Positions 54,799 through 61,956 of a DNA stretch of 61,956 nt are shown here, piece by piece (within the stretch, counting starts at the first letter, position 1; each line of letters starts with the position of its first letter). Source of the stretch: Meiothermus rufus DSM 22234 (GTDB lineage: Bacteria; Deinococcota; Deinococci; Deinococcales; Thermaceae); NCBI RefSeq assembly GCF_000423425.1, contig NZ_AUHY01000012.1, positions 1 through 61,956 of the forward strand. The letters run 5' to 3'. The notes under the pieces were generated by a model, which saw only the letters and a list, made by a program, of their open reading frames with translations, made no database searches and was not told the DNA's origin. The translations under genes were made by a program, and so were the position numbers.

Positions 54799-55329
54799 AT
54801 GGAACTGTGCGGCCCCCGCATCCGGCTCCGGCCCCCTCGCCCAGAGGACACCCTGGCCCTGTTTACCCTGATGTCCGACCCGGAGCTGGCCCCTTTCGTC
54901 TATTGGGAGCCCCACCAGGACCCCCACCAGACCTACCAATACCTCGAGCACCTGCAAACCAAGGAGGGCTTTTTCGTCATCGAGGCGGGGGAGCAGCCCG
55001 CAGGGGTCATTGGGCTGCACCTGGACTGGGCCAACAAGCTGGGCGAGACCGAGACCTGGCTGGGGCAGCCCTACTGGGGCAAAGGCCTCAACACCGAGGC
55101 CAAGGTGGTGCTCTTCGACTACGCTTTTGGGCCCTGGGACCTGCGCCGCATCCAGGCCATCGCCCATGTGCACAACCCCCGCTCGCAGCGGGCGCTGGAG
55201 AAGCTGGGCTTCCAGCGCGAAGGTCTGTTGCGCCGCTGGCGCTGGATTCGCGGGGAGCCGTGGGACTTCTACATGTACAGCCTGCTGCCGGAGGAGTGGC
55301 TGTCGAGCCGGCCGCCGATTTTTTACTAA
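54799..55329 (+). CDS. GNAT N-acetyltransferase (RimJ/RimL type)
   Basis: 176 residues. RLRPPRPEDTLALFTLMSD at the N-terminus, ETETWLGQPYWGKGLNTEAKVVLFDYAF (motif A, acetyl-CoA binding) and RIQAIAHVHNPRSQRALEKLGFQREGLLR (motif B) are typical of GNAT enzymes that acetylate protein N-termini or small amines. The substrate is unknown. The start is fixed by the -10 box. Confidence 0.92.
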   Translation: MELCGPRIRLRPPRPEDTLALFTLMSDPELAPFVYWEPHQDPHQTYQYLEHLQTKEGFFVIEAGEQPAGVIGLHLDWANKLGETETWLGQPYWGKGLNTEAKVVLFDYAFGPWDLRRIQAIAHVHNPRSQRALEKLGFQREGLLRRWRWIRGEPWDFYMYSLLPEEWLSSRPPIFY

Positions 55330-55356
55330 CAGCAGCGCTAGTCCTGGCAGGAAGGG

Positions 55357-55362
55357 TAAACT
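55357..55362 (+). promoter_or_regulatory. -10 box TAAACT before apgM
   Basis: TAAACT ends nine bases before the ATG at 55372, consistent with a leaderless or near-leaderless transcript. Confidence 0.45.
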
Positions 55363-55371
55363 AATCCGGCT

Positions 55372-56601
55372 ATGGACATGCTCCCTATCCTCGAGGAACT
55401 ATCTCAACAAACCCCCTCCAAGATTCTGCTGGTGGTGCTGGACGGCGTAGGGGGCCTGCCCCAAGCACCCGGCGGCCCCACCGAGCTGGCCGCGGCCCAC
55501 ACCCCCCACCTCGATGCGCTGGCCAAGCAAAGCGCTTTGGGACTGCTCACCCCAGTCTACCCTGGCCTGGCCCCTGGCTCTGGCCCCGGCCATCTCGCGC
55601 TCTTTGGCTACGACCCCTTCAGGTATCTGGTCGGACGGGGGGCGCTCTCGGCCATCGGGATTGGGGCCGACTTCCAGGACGGCGATGTGGCCGTGCGGGG
55701 CAACTTCGCCACCCTCGATGCGGCTGGGCTGGTTAAGGATCGCCGCGCAGGCCGCCCCAGCGATGCGGAAAACGCCCGCGTAGTGGGCAAGCTCAAAGCC
55801 GCCATCCAGGAGGTGGAAGGGGTACAGGTGCACTTCTACACCGAGTCCGAGCACCGCTTTGTGGTGGTTTTGCGCGGGGCAGGCCTGGGAGAAAAAACCA
55901 GCGACACCGACCCCCAGAAAACCGGGGTAGCCCCCCTGCCCTCCCAGCCCCACGACCCCACCGACGCCGCCAGCAGTAAGACGGCCCGCCTCCTCAACGC
56001 CCTCAGCCGGCGCATCCGAGAGGTATTGCAAGACGAGCCCCAGATTAACGGCGCGCTCTTCCGCGGCATCTCCCTCAAGCCTCGCTTCCCCAGCATGGCC
56101 CAGGTCTACAAGCTCAACCCGGCCTGCGTCGCCAGCTACCCCATGTACAAAGGGGTGGCCAGCCTGGTAGGCATGAAGGTGCTGCCGGTGGAGGGGGTGG
56201 AAGACGCACCAAAGGGCAAGCTGCGGGCGCTACAGGAAAACTGGGCCAAGCACGACTTCTTCTACCTGCATTTCAAGAAAACCGACGCCACCGGCGAAGA
56301 CGGCAACTTCGCGGAAAAAGTCCACAAGATTGAGCTTTTCGACCATCTGCTGCCGGAGCTACTGGCCCTGAAACCCGATGTGCTGGCCATCACCGGCGAC
56401 CACTCCACCCCCAGCGTGCTGAAGGCCCACTCCTGGCACCCGGTACCGCTCTTGCTGTATGGTCCCTACCTGCGCAACGACGCCGCCCAACGCTTCACCG
56501 AGGACGAAGCGGCCAAAGGCAGCCTAGGCCACCTGCGCGGGGTGGAGCTGATGCCTTTGCTGCTGGCCCACGCCGGCAAACTGCAAAAGTACGGGGCCTA
56601 G
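55372..56601 (+). CDS. apgM: 2,3-bisphosphoglycerate-independent phosphoglycerate mutase, archaeal type
   Basis: 409 residues. Interconverts 3- and 2-phosphoglycerate in glycolysis through a phosphoserine. The alkaline-phosphatase-like fold starts [13 protein letters not shown] (metal Asp). The catalytic Ser lies in [17 protein letters not shown]. Further metal ligands are in [12 protein letters not shown] and [20 protein letters not shown]. The second domain ([12 protein letters not shown] ... [12 protein letters not shown]) identifies the ApgM family. It shares a CTAG stop with the convergent VanW gene. Confidence 0.95.
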   Translation: MDMLPILEELSQQTPSKILLVVLDGVGGLPQAPGGPTELAAAHTPHLDALAKQSALGLLTPVYPGLAPGSGPGHLALFGYDPFRYLVGRGALSAIGIGADFQDGDVAVRGNFATLDAAGLVKDRRAGRPSDAENARVVGKLKAAIQEVEGVQVHFYTESEHRFVVVLRGAGLGEKTSDTDPQKTGVAPLPSQPHDPTDAASSKTARLLNALSRRIREVLQDEPQINGALFRGISLKPRFPSMAQVYKLNPACVASYPMYKGVASLVGMKVLPVEGVEDAPKGKLRALQENWAKHDFFYLHFKKTDATGEDGNFAEKVHKIELFDHLLPELLALKPDVLAITGDHSTPSVLKAHSWHPVPLLLYGPYLRNDAAQRFTEDEAAKGSLGHLRGVELMPLLLAHAGKLQKYGA

Positions 56602-57779
56602 CGGTTGCGGGCCGGTCGCAGGGTGGTCTGGGTGGGCAGGCGGTAGCCGTGGTTGTCGGGGGCGTCGTCGGTGGCCGCAGTGAGCACCCGCCCATCGGGC
56701 AGCCGGGTGCCCTCGCCCACCAGGTATACCGCGCCCCAGGGGCGGTAGGTGCTGGAAAGGGTGTCCCTGCTGACCTGGCCATCGGTAAAGCGGATGGTGC
56801 GGTGAACCTGCACGGTGGCTCCCTCGGCAGCCCAGTCTACCTGTACGAACTGCTGCGGCTTGAGTTCGGGAATCACGATGTAGCGGGTCGGCAAGGGTGG
56901 GGTGCGGCTGAGAATCACAGGCTGGCTCCAGGCCACCTCGCGGTCTTTGCTGCCGAAAAGGCGGAAGGTCAGGCGGTTACCTCTAACCTCGCTCTGAATG
57001 AGCAGATGGCCGGGGGTGTCGTTTTTGAAGCGTAGGTCGAGGGAGGGCAGAAAAACCGCCGCATCCAGGCCGGTGGGCTGGTAGTAGCGCACCTGGTAGC
57101 TGTGCGGGCGGCGCTGCACAATGGGCAGGCCAGCAAAATAGGCCGAGCGGAAAAGGGTGGTCGAGACCTGGCACAATCCCCCACCCACCCCTTCTAGGGT
57201 TTGCTCGCCGGAAATCACGAAGGCTTTTTTGAAGCCGGTGCGCTCCGAGACCTCGCCTATGGCTTTGGCAAAGGAGAAGGTCTCGCCGGGGGCAATTTGC
57301 ACCCCGTTCAGGAGGCTGGCCGCCAGCGCGATGTTGTAGCCACGCTCGTAGGAGGAGCCCGCAAAGGAGGTGGTGGCCTCGGCCAGAAGCTGGCGGATGC
57401 CCAGCCGGTAGTAGAAGGGGGCCCCTTCCGGGTGCAGGGTGTGGGTTACAGGCAGCAAAAACTCCTCCTGCCCGGCTCGCAGGGCCTCGAGGTAGCGCTT
57501 TTTAGCCTCGGCTAGGTCGAAGTGGTGCCCCATCTGGTCGGCCATCACCCAGTCCTTTAGGGCTGGGTCGTAACGCCAGCGCGCCGCCTGGGGCGGGCGG
57601 GCCGCTTTAGCCAGCAGAACCTCGAGCTGGCCCACCCCACCCACCTTGATGCGCTGCAGTACGCCCACAGTGACCATCTGGCCCTTTTCGATGCGGTTTT
57701 CCAGAGCGTAGAAAACGCCGTCTGGCCCTGCCAAAGCCAGAGAAATGCAGAGAAAAATGGCCGGTATTATGAACCTCAT
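56598..57779 (-). CDS. Exported VanW-family protein with G5-like domain
   Basis: 393 residues with a signal peptide ([15 protein letters not shown]). The VanW core lies at ~140-265: [75 protein letters not shown]-terminal G5-like stretch follows ([33 protein letters not shown]). The biochemical role of VanW is not established. Related YoaR-type proteins are linked to the cell envelope. trmH lies 48 bases upstream on the same strand. Confidence 0.88.
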   Translation of the reverse strand: MRFIIPAIFLCISLALAGPDGVFYALENRIEKGQMVTVGVLQRIKVGGVGQLEVLLAKAARPPQAARWRYDPALKDWVMADQMGHHFDLAEAKKRYLEALRAGQEEFLLPVTHTLHPEGAPFYYRLGIRQLLAEATTSFAGSSYERGYNIALAASLLNGVQIAPGETFSFAKAIGEVSERTGFKKAFVISGEQTLEGVGGGLCQVSTTLFRSAYFAGLPIVQRRPHSYQVRYYQPTGLDAAVFLPSLDLRFKNDTPGHLLIQSEVRGNRLTFRLFGSKDREVAWSQPVILSRTPPLPTRYIVIPELKPQQFVQVDWAAEGATVQVHRTIRFTDGQVSRDTLSSTYRPWGAVYLVGEGTRLPDGRVLTAATDDAPDNHGYRLPTQTTLRPARNR

Positions 57780-57826
57780 AAAGCCACTTTACGCCAATCC
57801 TGCGAAAAAATAGTGCGCTTTTGACC

Positions 57827-58435
57827 CTAACCCTCCCCCTGCTCGTGGCGCTTTAGCCAGTACTGCAGCACCTCCTGGTAGCGCGCTGGTGAAAGCCGGG
57901 GCCGGTCGTAGAAGCCGGCCTCGAGGCGTTGGCGCTGGGCCTCGAACAGAATCACCGCTGCCGCCACCGAAACGTTCAGGCTCTGCACCATGCCCATCAT
58001 GGGAATAATCACGTGCTGGTCTGCTTGCTGGGCCGCCTCGAGCGAGACCCCCCACTTCTCGGTGCCGAGCAGAATGCAGGTCGGGCGGGTATAGTCCACC
58101 TGGCGGTAATCCACGGCCTGCGGGGAAAAATGGGCGGCCAACATCTGGAACCCCTGCCTTCTCAAGAAGGCGAAGGCCGAAGCCGTATCGTCGTGAAGGC
58201 GTAGGCCCACCCACTTGGCGGCCGAGCCGGAGGTCTCATTGTAGGTCCTGCCCTGGAGACTCAGCTCGCCCTGCGCGGGTGGGATGGCGTGGGCCTCGAG
58301 CACCCCCACCGCATCGCAGGAGCGCAGAATGGCCGAAAGGTTGTGGGGCTTGTGCACCCGCTCCAACAGCACTGTCAGGTCGGGCTGGCGCTTGTCCAGC
58401 ACCGCGCGAATTCGGGCCAGGCGTTCCGGCGTCAC
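57827..58435 (-). CDS. trmH: tRNA (guanosine-18-2'-O)-methyltransferase
   Basis: 202 residues. SPOUT-type knotted enzyme that methylates Gm18 in tRNA. Visible are [23 protein letters not shown] (motif 1 with Asn and Arg), the SAM-binding [11 protein letters not shown] and the knot [29 protein letters not shown] (motif 3). The C-terminal basic tail binds tRNA. It is divergent from the quinone-oxidoreductase gene with only 32 bases between the starts. Confidence 0.94.
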   Translation of the reverse strand: MTPERLARIRAVLDKRQPDLTVLLERVHKPHNLSAILRSCDAVGVLEAHAIPPAQGELSLQGRTYNETSGSAAKWVGLRLHDDTASAFAFLRRQGFQMLAAHFSPQAVDYRQVDYTRPTCILLGTEKWGVSLEAAQQADQHVIIPMMGMVQSLNVSVAAAVILFEAQRQRLEAGFYDRPRLSPARYQEVLQYWLKRHEQGEG

Positions 58436-58467
58436 GAGGGCCTATTGTACCGTGAGAAAATAAGCCC

Positions 58468-59436
58468 ATGAAAGCCATCGTAGTAGAACAAAACGGCCCA
58501 CCAGAAAACCTGCTGTACCGCGAGGTGCCCGACCCCACCCCCCAGGCCGGCGAGGTCGTACTGCGCACCCGCCTGACCAGCCTCAACTTTGCCGATATCC
58601 AGGCCCGGCGGGGAGGCTATGAGGCGGGCAGCCCACCCCCCTTCATTCCCGGCCTGGACGCCGTGGGGGTGGTTGAGGCCCTGGGCCAGGGGGTGGAGGG
58701 CCTTAGGGTAGGGCAACGGGTGGTGGCCTTTGCTGCGGGAGGCTCCTACGCCGAAAAGGTGGTGGCCAAAGCGGTGCTCACCTACCCTGTTCCCCCCGAG
58801 CTTCCCGACGAAGCGGTATCGGGCCTTACTGTACTGGTCACGGCCTACAACATTCTGGCCTGGGCCGGGCGGCTGCAAAAAGGCGAGACCGTGCTGGTGC
58901 ACGCTGCTGCCGGCGGGGTGGGTAGCACCGCCATACAGATGGCCCGGGCCCTGGGGGCAGGAAAAATCATCGCCACAGTCGGCAGCGAAGCCAAAGCCGA
59001 CTGGGTGCGCCGCCTGGGGGCCGATGCGGTTCTGACCTACCACGGCTTCGCCGAGAGGGTCCTCGAGCTGACCGGCAACACCGGGGCCGACCTGATTCTG
59101 GACTCCATAGCAGGTGAGATCTTCCAGCAAGGGATGAAGTGCCTGGCCCCCTTCGGGCGGCTGGTGGTGTACGGGCACGCAGACGGGCAGGCCGGAAGTT
59201 TCGACACCAAGCCGCTGCACCGACAAAATAAAGCCGTAATTGGCTATAGCAGCGGGCACTACCGCCGCAGCCGCCCCGAGGCGCTCAGGCCCACCGTCGA
59301 GGCGGTCTTCGAGATGCTGCGCTCGGGTCAGGTCAGCCTCGAGATTGGTGCCAGGTTCAAGCTGGAAGAAGCCAGCCAGGCCCACGCCCTGATGGAAAGC
59401 CGCCAGAGCATGGGGAAGATTCTGCTATACCCCTAG
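58468..59436 (+). CDS. Quinone oxidoreductase-like MDR protein
   Basis: 322 residues, medium-chain dehydrogenase fold without zinc ligands. The N-terminal [19 protein letters not shown] and [31 protein letters not shown] match NADPH:quinone reductases. The nucleotide-binding [32 protein letters not shown] is intact. Zeta-crystallin-type quinone reductases and enoyl reductases are the likely activities. It shares a CTAG stop with the convergent aldo/keto reductase gene. Confidence 0.92.
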   Translation: MKAIVVEQNGPPENLLYREVPDPTPQAGEVVLRTRLTSLNFADIQARRGGYEAGSPPPFIPGLDAVGVVEALGQGVEGLRVGQRVVAFAAGGSYAEKVVAKAVLTYPVPPELPDEAVSGLTVLVTAYNILAWAGRLQKGETVLVHAAAGGVGSTAIQMARALGAGKIIATVGSEAKADWVRRLGADAVLTYHGFAERVLELTGNTGADLILDSIAGEIFQQGMKCLAPFGRLVVYGHADGQAGSFDTKPLHRQNKAVIGYSSGHYRRSRPEALRPTVEAVFEMLRSGQVSLEIGARFKLEEASQAHALMESRQSMGKILLYP

Positions 59437-60449
59437 ACTTCCCGCTCGGTACGGGAAAGGGGCCAGCTCGAGGCCTCGTCCAGGGCGGCCACCTCCTCTG
59501 GGCTGAGTTGTAGCTTTACCGCCGGTAAGAGGTCTTGAAGCTGCTGCACACTGTTGGCCCCGACAATGGGCGCAGCGACATAGGGACGCGACCACTGCCA
59601 GGCTAGGGCCACCTGGGCTGGGTGTACCCCTCGTTGCTGGGCAATCTCCAGCACCTTGTCCAGAATTTTCCAGTTCTGCTCGGTGAAGCGCCCACTAGCA
59701 ATACCCTGGGCCCGCACGCTCTCGGGCAGGGGCTGGTCGCGGCGGTACTTGCCGGTCAGGAAACCGCCGGCCAGGGGGCTGTAGGGAATCACGCCCAGGC
59801 CGTAGGTTTCGCAGACCCGGGCCAGTTCGCGCTCGAAGTTCTGCCGGGTGGGCTGCACCAAGCTGTACTCCGGCTGAAGGGAAACAAAGCTTTCTAAGCC
59901 GTGCTTGTCCGAAGCCCACAGGGCCTGCATCAAGCGCCAGGCCGAAAAGTTAGAGCAGCCGATGTAGCGCACATACCCCCGGCGTACCAGGTCGGTCAGG
60001 GCCGAGAGGGTCTCCTCGATGGGCACTTGGTTGTCTACCCAGTGCACCTGGTAAAGGTCGATGTAATCCACCTGCAAACGACGCAGGGAGTCTTCTACCG
60101 CGCGCATAATCCACCGGCGCGACAGCCCCTCGCGCTGCAAAGGGTGGCGCCGCCCCTCCGAACCACCTGGCCCCATGGCGCCGCGTACCTTGGTAGCCAC
60201 GATCACCCGGTCACGGTACCCCCGGCTCTTGAGCCAGCGCCCAATAATCTCTTCCGAAACCCCCCCAGGGTTGCCCGGCGCCCAGTTGGAGTAGATATCG
60301 GCGGTATCAATTAGGTTACCCCCAGCTTCCACATAGGCGTCCAGGATGGCATACGCGGTCGGCTCGTCCGCGGTCCAACCAAATTGCATGGTGCCCAGGG
60401 CCAACGGAGAGACGAAAAGGCCAGATTTTCCCAGTTTGCGATAGGTCAT
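59433..60449 (-). CDS. Aldo/keto reductase
   Basis: 338 residues, TIM barrel. The tetrad is visible as Asp and Tyr in [11 protein letters not shown], Lys in [12 protein letters not shown] and His in [11 protein letters not shown]. The NADPH-binding end reads [15 protein letters not shown]. It is close to the YajO/Tas-like or general stress AKR group. The physiological substrate is unknown. Confidence 0.94.
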   Translation of the reverse strand: MTYRKLGKSGLFVSPLALGTMQFGWTADEPTAYAILDAYVEAGGNLIDTADIYSNWAPGNPGGVSEEIIGRWLKSRGYRDRVIVATKVRGAMGPGGSEGRRHPLQREGLSRRWIMRAVEDSLRRLQVDYIDLYQVHWVDNQVPIEETLSALTDLVRRGYVRYIGCSNFSAWRLMQALWASDKHGLESFVSLQPEYSLVQPTRQNFERELARVCETYGLGVIPYSPLAGGFLTGKYRRDQPLPESVRAQGIASGRFTEQNWKILDKVLEIAQQRGVHPAQVALAWQWSRPYVAAPIVGANSVQQLQDLLPAVKLQLSPEEVAALDEASSWPLSRTEREV

Positions 60450-60503
60450 GGGCCTGATTGTACTGGCTTTTGGGCCAGATGACCCTGCCGATCTTGTCTG
60501 GCC

Positions 60504-61163
60504 CTACTCCGTTTCTCCAGGTGCCCGCTCCGGGCCCCTACTGCTGGACTGCTCACGCAGGCGCTCAATCAGGGGGCGAATGAGGGCCCGCTTGAGCTTG
60601 AGGGCCTGGCGGTTGACGATAAAACGGGCCGTGGAATGGGCCAACACCTCGAGCTCCACCAACCCCGCCGCCTTCAGGGTAGCCCCGGTCTGCACCACAT
60701 CCACCACCGCATCGGCCAGCCCGGTAAGGGCAGCCAGTTCCACGTTGCCGGCCAGCTCGATGATATCGGCCACCATCCCTCGCTCGCGCAACACCCGGGA
60801 GGTAAAGTTGGGGTACTTGGTAGCGATCCGGCGAATGGGGCCTCTGGCCTGGGGATGGCGGATTAGGGAGAGACGGCAGGCCCCGCTGCCCAGGTCTACC
60901 GGTTCGTACACATCGCGGCCAGACTCCAGCAGCACGTCATGCCCCACCACCCCCACATCGGCAATCCCCAGGTCTACATAGATGGGCACGTCGTGGTTGC
61001 GCAGCTCGAGGATGGCCACCCCTCCCTCCCTGCCGTGCAGCAAAGCCCGCTCGTTCTCGATGGGGGGAAGCTCGAGGCCAGCCTGGGCCAGGGCCCGGTA
61101 CCCGTCGCTGAAGTTGCGCCCCTTGGGCAAAGCCACCACTAGGGCAAAGCGTCCGCGTATCAT
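60504..61163 (-). CDS. hisG: ATP phosphoribosyltransferase, short form
   Basis: 219 residues, first enzyme of histidine synthesis. It joins ATP and [19 protein letters not shown] at the N-terminus, [10 protein letters not shown] and the PRPP-binding [16 protein letters not shown] are present. The length shows the short form, which lacks the C-terminal regulatory domain and needs HisZ as partner. hisZ is not in this window. A TATAAG box lies about nine bases before the ATG on the minus strand. Confidence 0.94.
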   Translation of the reverse strand: MIRGRFALVVALPKGRNFSDGYRALAQAGLELPPIENERALLHGREGGVAILELRNHDVPIYVDLGIADVGVVGHDVLLESGRDVYEPVDLGSGACRLSLIRHPQARGPIRRIATKYPNFTSRVLRERGMVADIIELAGNVELAALTGLADAVVDVVQTGATLKAAGLVELEVLAHSTARFIVNRQALKLKRALIRPLIERLREQSSSRGPERAPGETE

Positions 61164-61237
61164 CCGAGCCTTCTTATATCACAAGCTGCCCGGTACTGCA
61201 GAAAAACCCCAGCCTGACCGTACATCATCGTATAGGC

Positions 61238-61266
61238 TTGACGCATAATGTATATGGGTGTATATT
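61238..61266 (+). promoter_or_regulatory. Strong promoter directly before a terminator
   Basis: TTGACG (61238-61243), 17-bp spacer, TATATT (61261-61266), close to the sigma-A consensus. The start of transcription would be near 61273, only a few bases before the terminator hairpin at 61276. The plus-strand transcript would be about 25 nucleotides. Confidence 0.6.
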
Positions 61267-61275
61267 GAACATATC

Positions 61276-61298
61276 AGCCCGCAAAAGCGGGCTTTTTT
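61276..61298 (+). terminator. Intrinsic terminator facing metF
   Basis: AGCCCGC-AAAA-GCGGGCT followed by TTTTT. The T-run is on the plus strand, so it stops plus-strand transcription running towards the 3' end of metF. It does not work as a terminator for metF itself. Confidence 0.85.
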
Positions 61299-61300
61299 AT

Positions 61301-61686
61301 TTAGCGCAAAACCGTCTGCAAGTTCTGCACCACCCGCCGGGTGGCTGGTGACTTGTTGAGGGTGTAGAGGTGAAGGCCGGGAACCCCCGCCTCGAGCAGC
61401 TCCCGGGCCTGCCGGGTGGTGTGCTCTACCCCGATTTCCAGAACCTCCTCCGGGCTCCGGGCTTTTTCCAGGCGCGACAGCAGAGGCCCGGGAATGCTGG
61501 CCCCACACATGTCCATAAAGCGGCGAATCTGGGCTAGGTCGGTAATGGGCATCAGACCCGGTACGATGGGTACTCGAATGCCAATACGGCGGGCCCGCTC
61601 TACGAAGCCAAAGTACAGGGCGTTGTTGAAGAATAGCTGGGTAACCACTAAATCCAGCCCGGCCTCCACCTTCTTCTTTAGGTTTA
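61301..61686 (-). pseudogene. metF: 5,10-methylenetetrahydrofolate reductase, cut by IS630
   Basis: About 128 C-terminal residues of MetF are open from the IS edge: KVEAGLDLVVTQLFFNNALYFGFVERARRIGI, then RVPIVPGLMPITDLAQIRRF, then the C-terminal helices HTTRQARELLEAGVPGLHLYTLN. The family reduces methylene-THF to methyl-THF for methionine synthesis. The IS630 element begins at 61687, right after the TA target (61685-61686). Roughly the first 170 residues lie beyond the element, if they are still there. The gene is therefore split. Confidence 0.9.
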
Positions 61687-61711
61687 GGAGTTACGCAGTT
61701 GCAGTTGACTG
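61687..61711. repeat. IS630 terminal inverted repeat, right-hand copy
   Basis: Begins GGAGTTACGCAG and is identical over 25 bases to the reverse complement of 348-372, with TA outside at 61685-61686. This marks the 5' edge of the second copy. Confidence 0.9.
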
Positions 61712-61786
61712 AACCTGGACGGACACATGTGAGACTCTAAGCTGGGATAAAAAGAGGGGAACCAACCAAGAAAGGAGGTTCCCCAG

Positions 61787-61956
61787 GTGCAGTTTACCAC
61801 CGTTGGCCGAGAGATATGGCAAGGCGCTAGACAAGCACAGAGGCTGGCCGAGGCCAAAGCAGGCGACCCAGAGGTCAAGGAACGTCTGCGCAAGCTCCGA
61901 CTGGTCAAAGCCCTGCGTGAAAGTAAAAAGAGCTGGAAGGAGATCCAGGACCTGGT
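61787..61956 (+). CDS. IS630 family transposase, N-terminal part
   Basis: GTG start eight bases after AAAGGAGG. It reads VQFTTVGREIWQGARQAQRL, then a charged helical segment with RLRKLRLVKALRESKKSWKEIQDL, the start of the helix-turn-helix that binds the terminal repeats. It continues past the end of the window. Together with the C-terminal part at 2-316 it shows both ends of the transposase family present here, but the middle ~180 residues are not visible. Confidence 0.85.
   Translation, partial: MQFTTVGREIWQGARQAQRLAEAKAGDPEVKERLRKLRLVKALRESKKSWKEIQDL

Larger units (their letters stand above)
61687..61956 (+). mobile_element. IS630-type insertion sequence, 5' part
   Basis: The start of a second copy in the same orientation as the copy at 1-372. 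It carries the terminal repeat, a short leader and the beginning of the transposase gene. The window ends inside it. Confidence 0.9.

Overview
The window looks like a stretch of chromosome from a Thermus/Meiothermus-type bacterium (Deinococcus-Thermus), most likely Meiothermus or a close relative. The evidence is a complete V-type ATPase operon in the Thermus order G-I-K-E-C-F-A-B-D, a 477-residue Thermus-type prolyl-tRNA synthetase, an RlmO-like rRNA methyltransferase, an archaeal-type phosphoglycerate mutase, a short HisG, high G+C with very frequent CTCGAG, and many genes with a -10 box only 6-9 bases before the start codon (leaderless genes). This assignment is inferred from gene content, not from a database search.

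Layout. 1-372 is the 3' end of an IS630-type element. 373-1031 is a lipoprotein pseudogene cut by it. 1211-5278 is ordinary chromosome (PrcB-domain lipoprotein, Der GTPase, SDR-like protein, voltage-gated channel). 5275-20445 is a G+C-rich accessory island. Two large signal-transduction ATPases of the SARP/BTAD type flank a set of exported proteins: an NHL-repeat lipoprotein, a copper-amine-oxidase-N domain protein, a zinc ribbon, a ZU5 plus C39-peptidase lipoprotein, a tectonin-like lipoprotein, an SLH-like protein, a ZU5 lipoprotein, a TolB-like propeller and an S74 remnant. The island is scarred by frameshifts, truncations and chimeric junctions. Three of its intergenic regions carry TGACC direct repeats spaced 11 bp apart, the form of site that SARP regulators bind. 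This is the best candidate in the window for an undescribed system. 20446-21214 has no recognisable gene but several clustered hairpins.

21215-27666 holds a nonsense-mutated acyltransferase, prfA, a Nudix hydrolase and a nucleotide-sugar set (manC, ugd, UDP-xylose synthase) with a galE deletion remnant. 27710-32373 is a DtxR/MntR-family regulator with a clear operator, followed by a metal ABC transporter whose two permeases both end in winged-helix-like tails. 32370-39773 holds envelope proteins, argJ, hpf, ftsE, ctpA, an ABC ATPase, a HemC-like protein that has lost key catalytic residues, and a Fur-family regulator. 39827-48365 is the V-ATPase operon with its promoter and terminator. 48630-61163 holds housekeeping genes (rlmO-like, nth, proS, apgM, trmH, hisG and others) and a large lipoprotein subtilase. 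61301-61686 is metF, cut by a second copy of the same IS630 element (61687-end), which has the same 25-bp terminal repeat as the left copy.

Genes are packed tightly. Four convergent pairs share one CTAG as both stop codons. No tRNA, rRNA or CRISPR array was seen.
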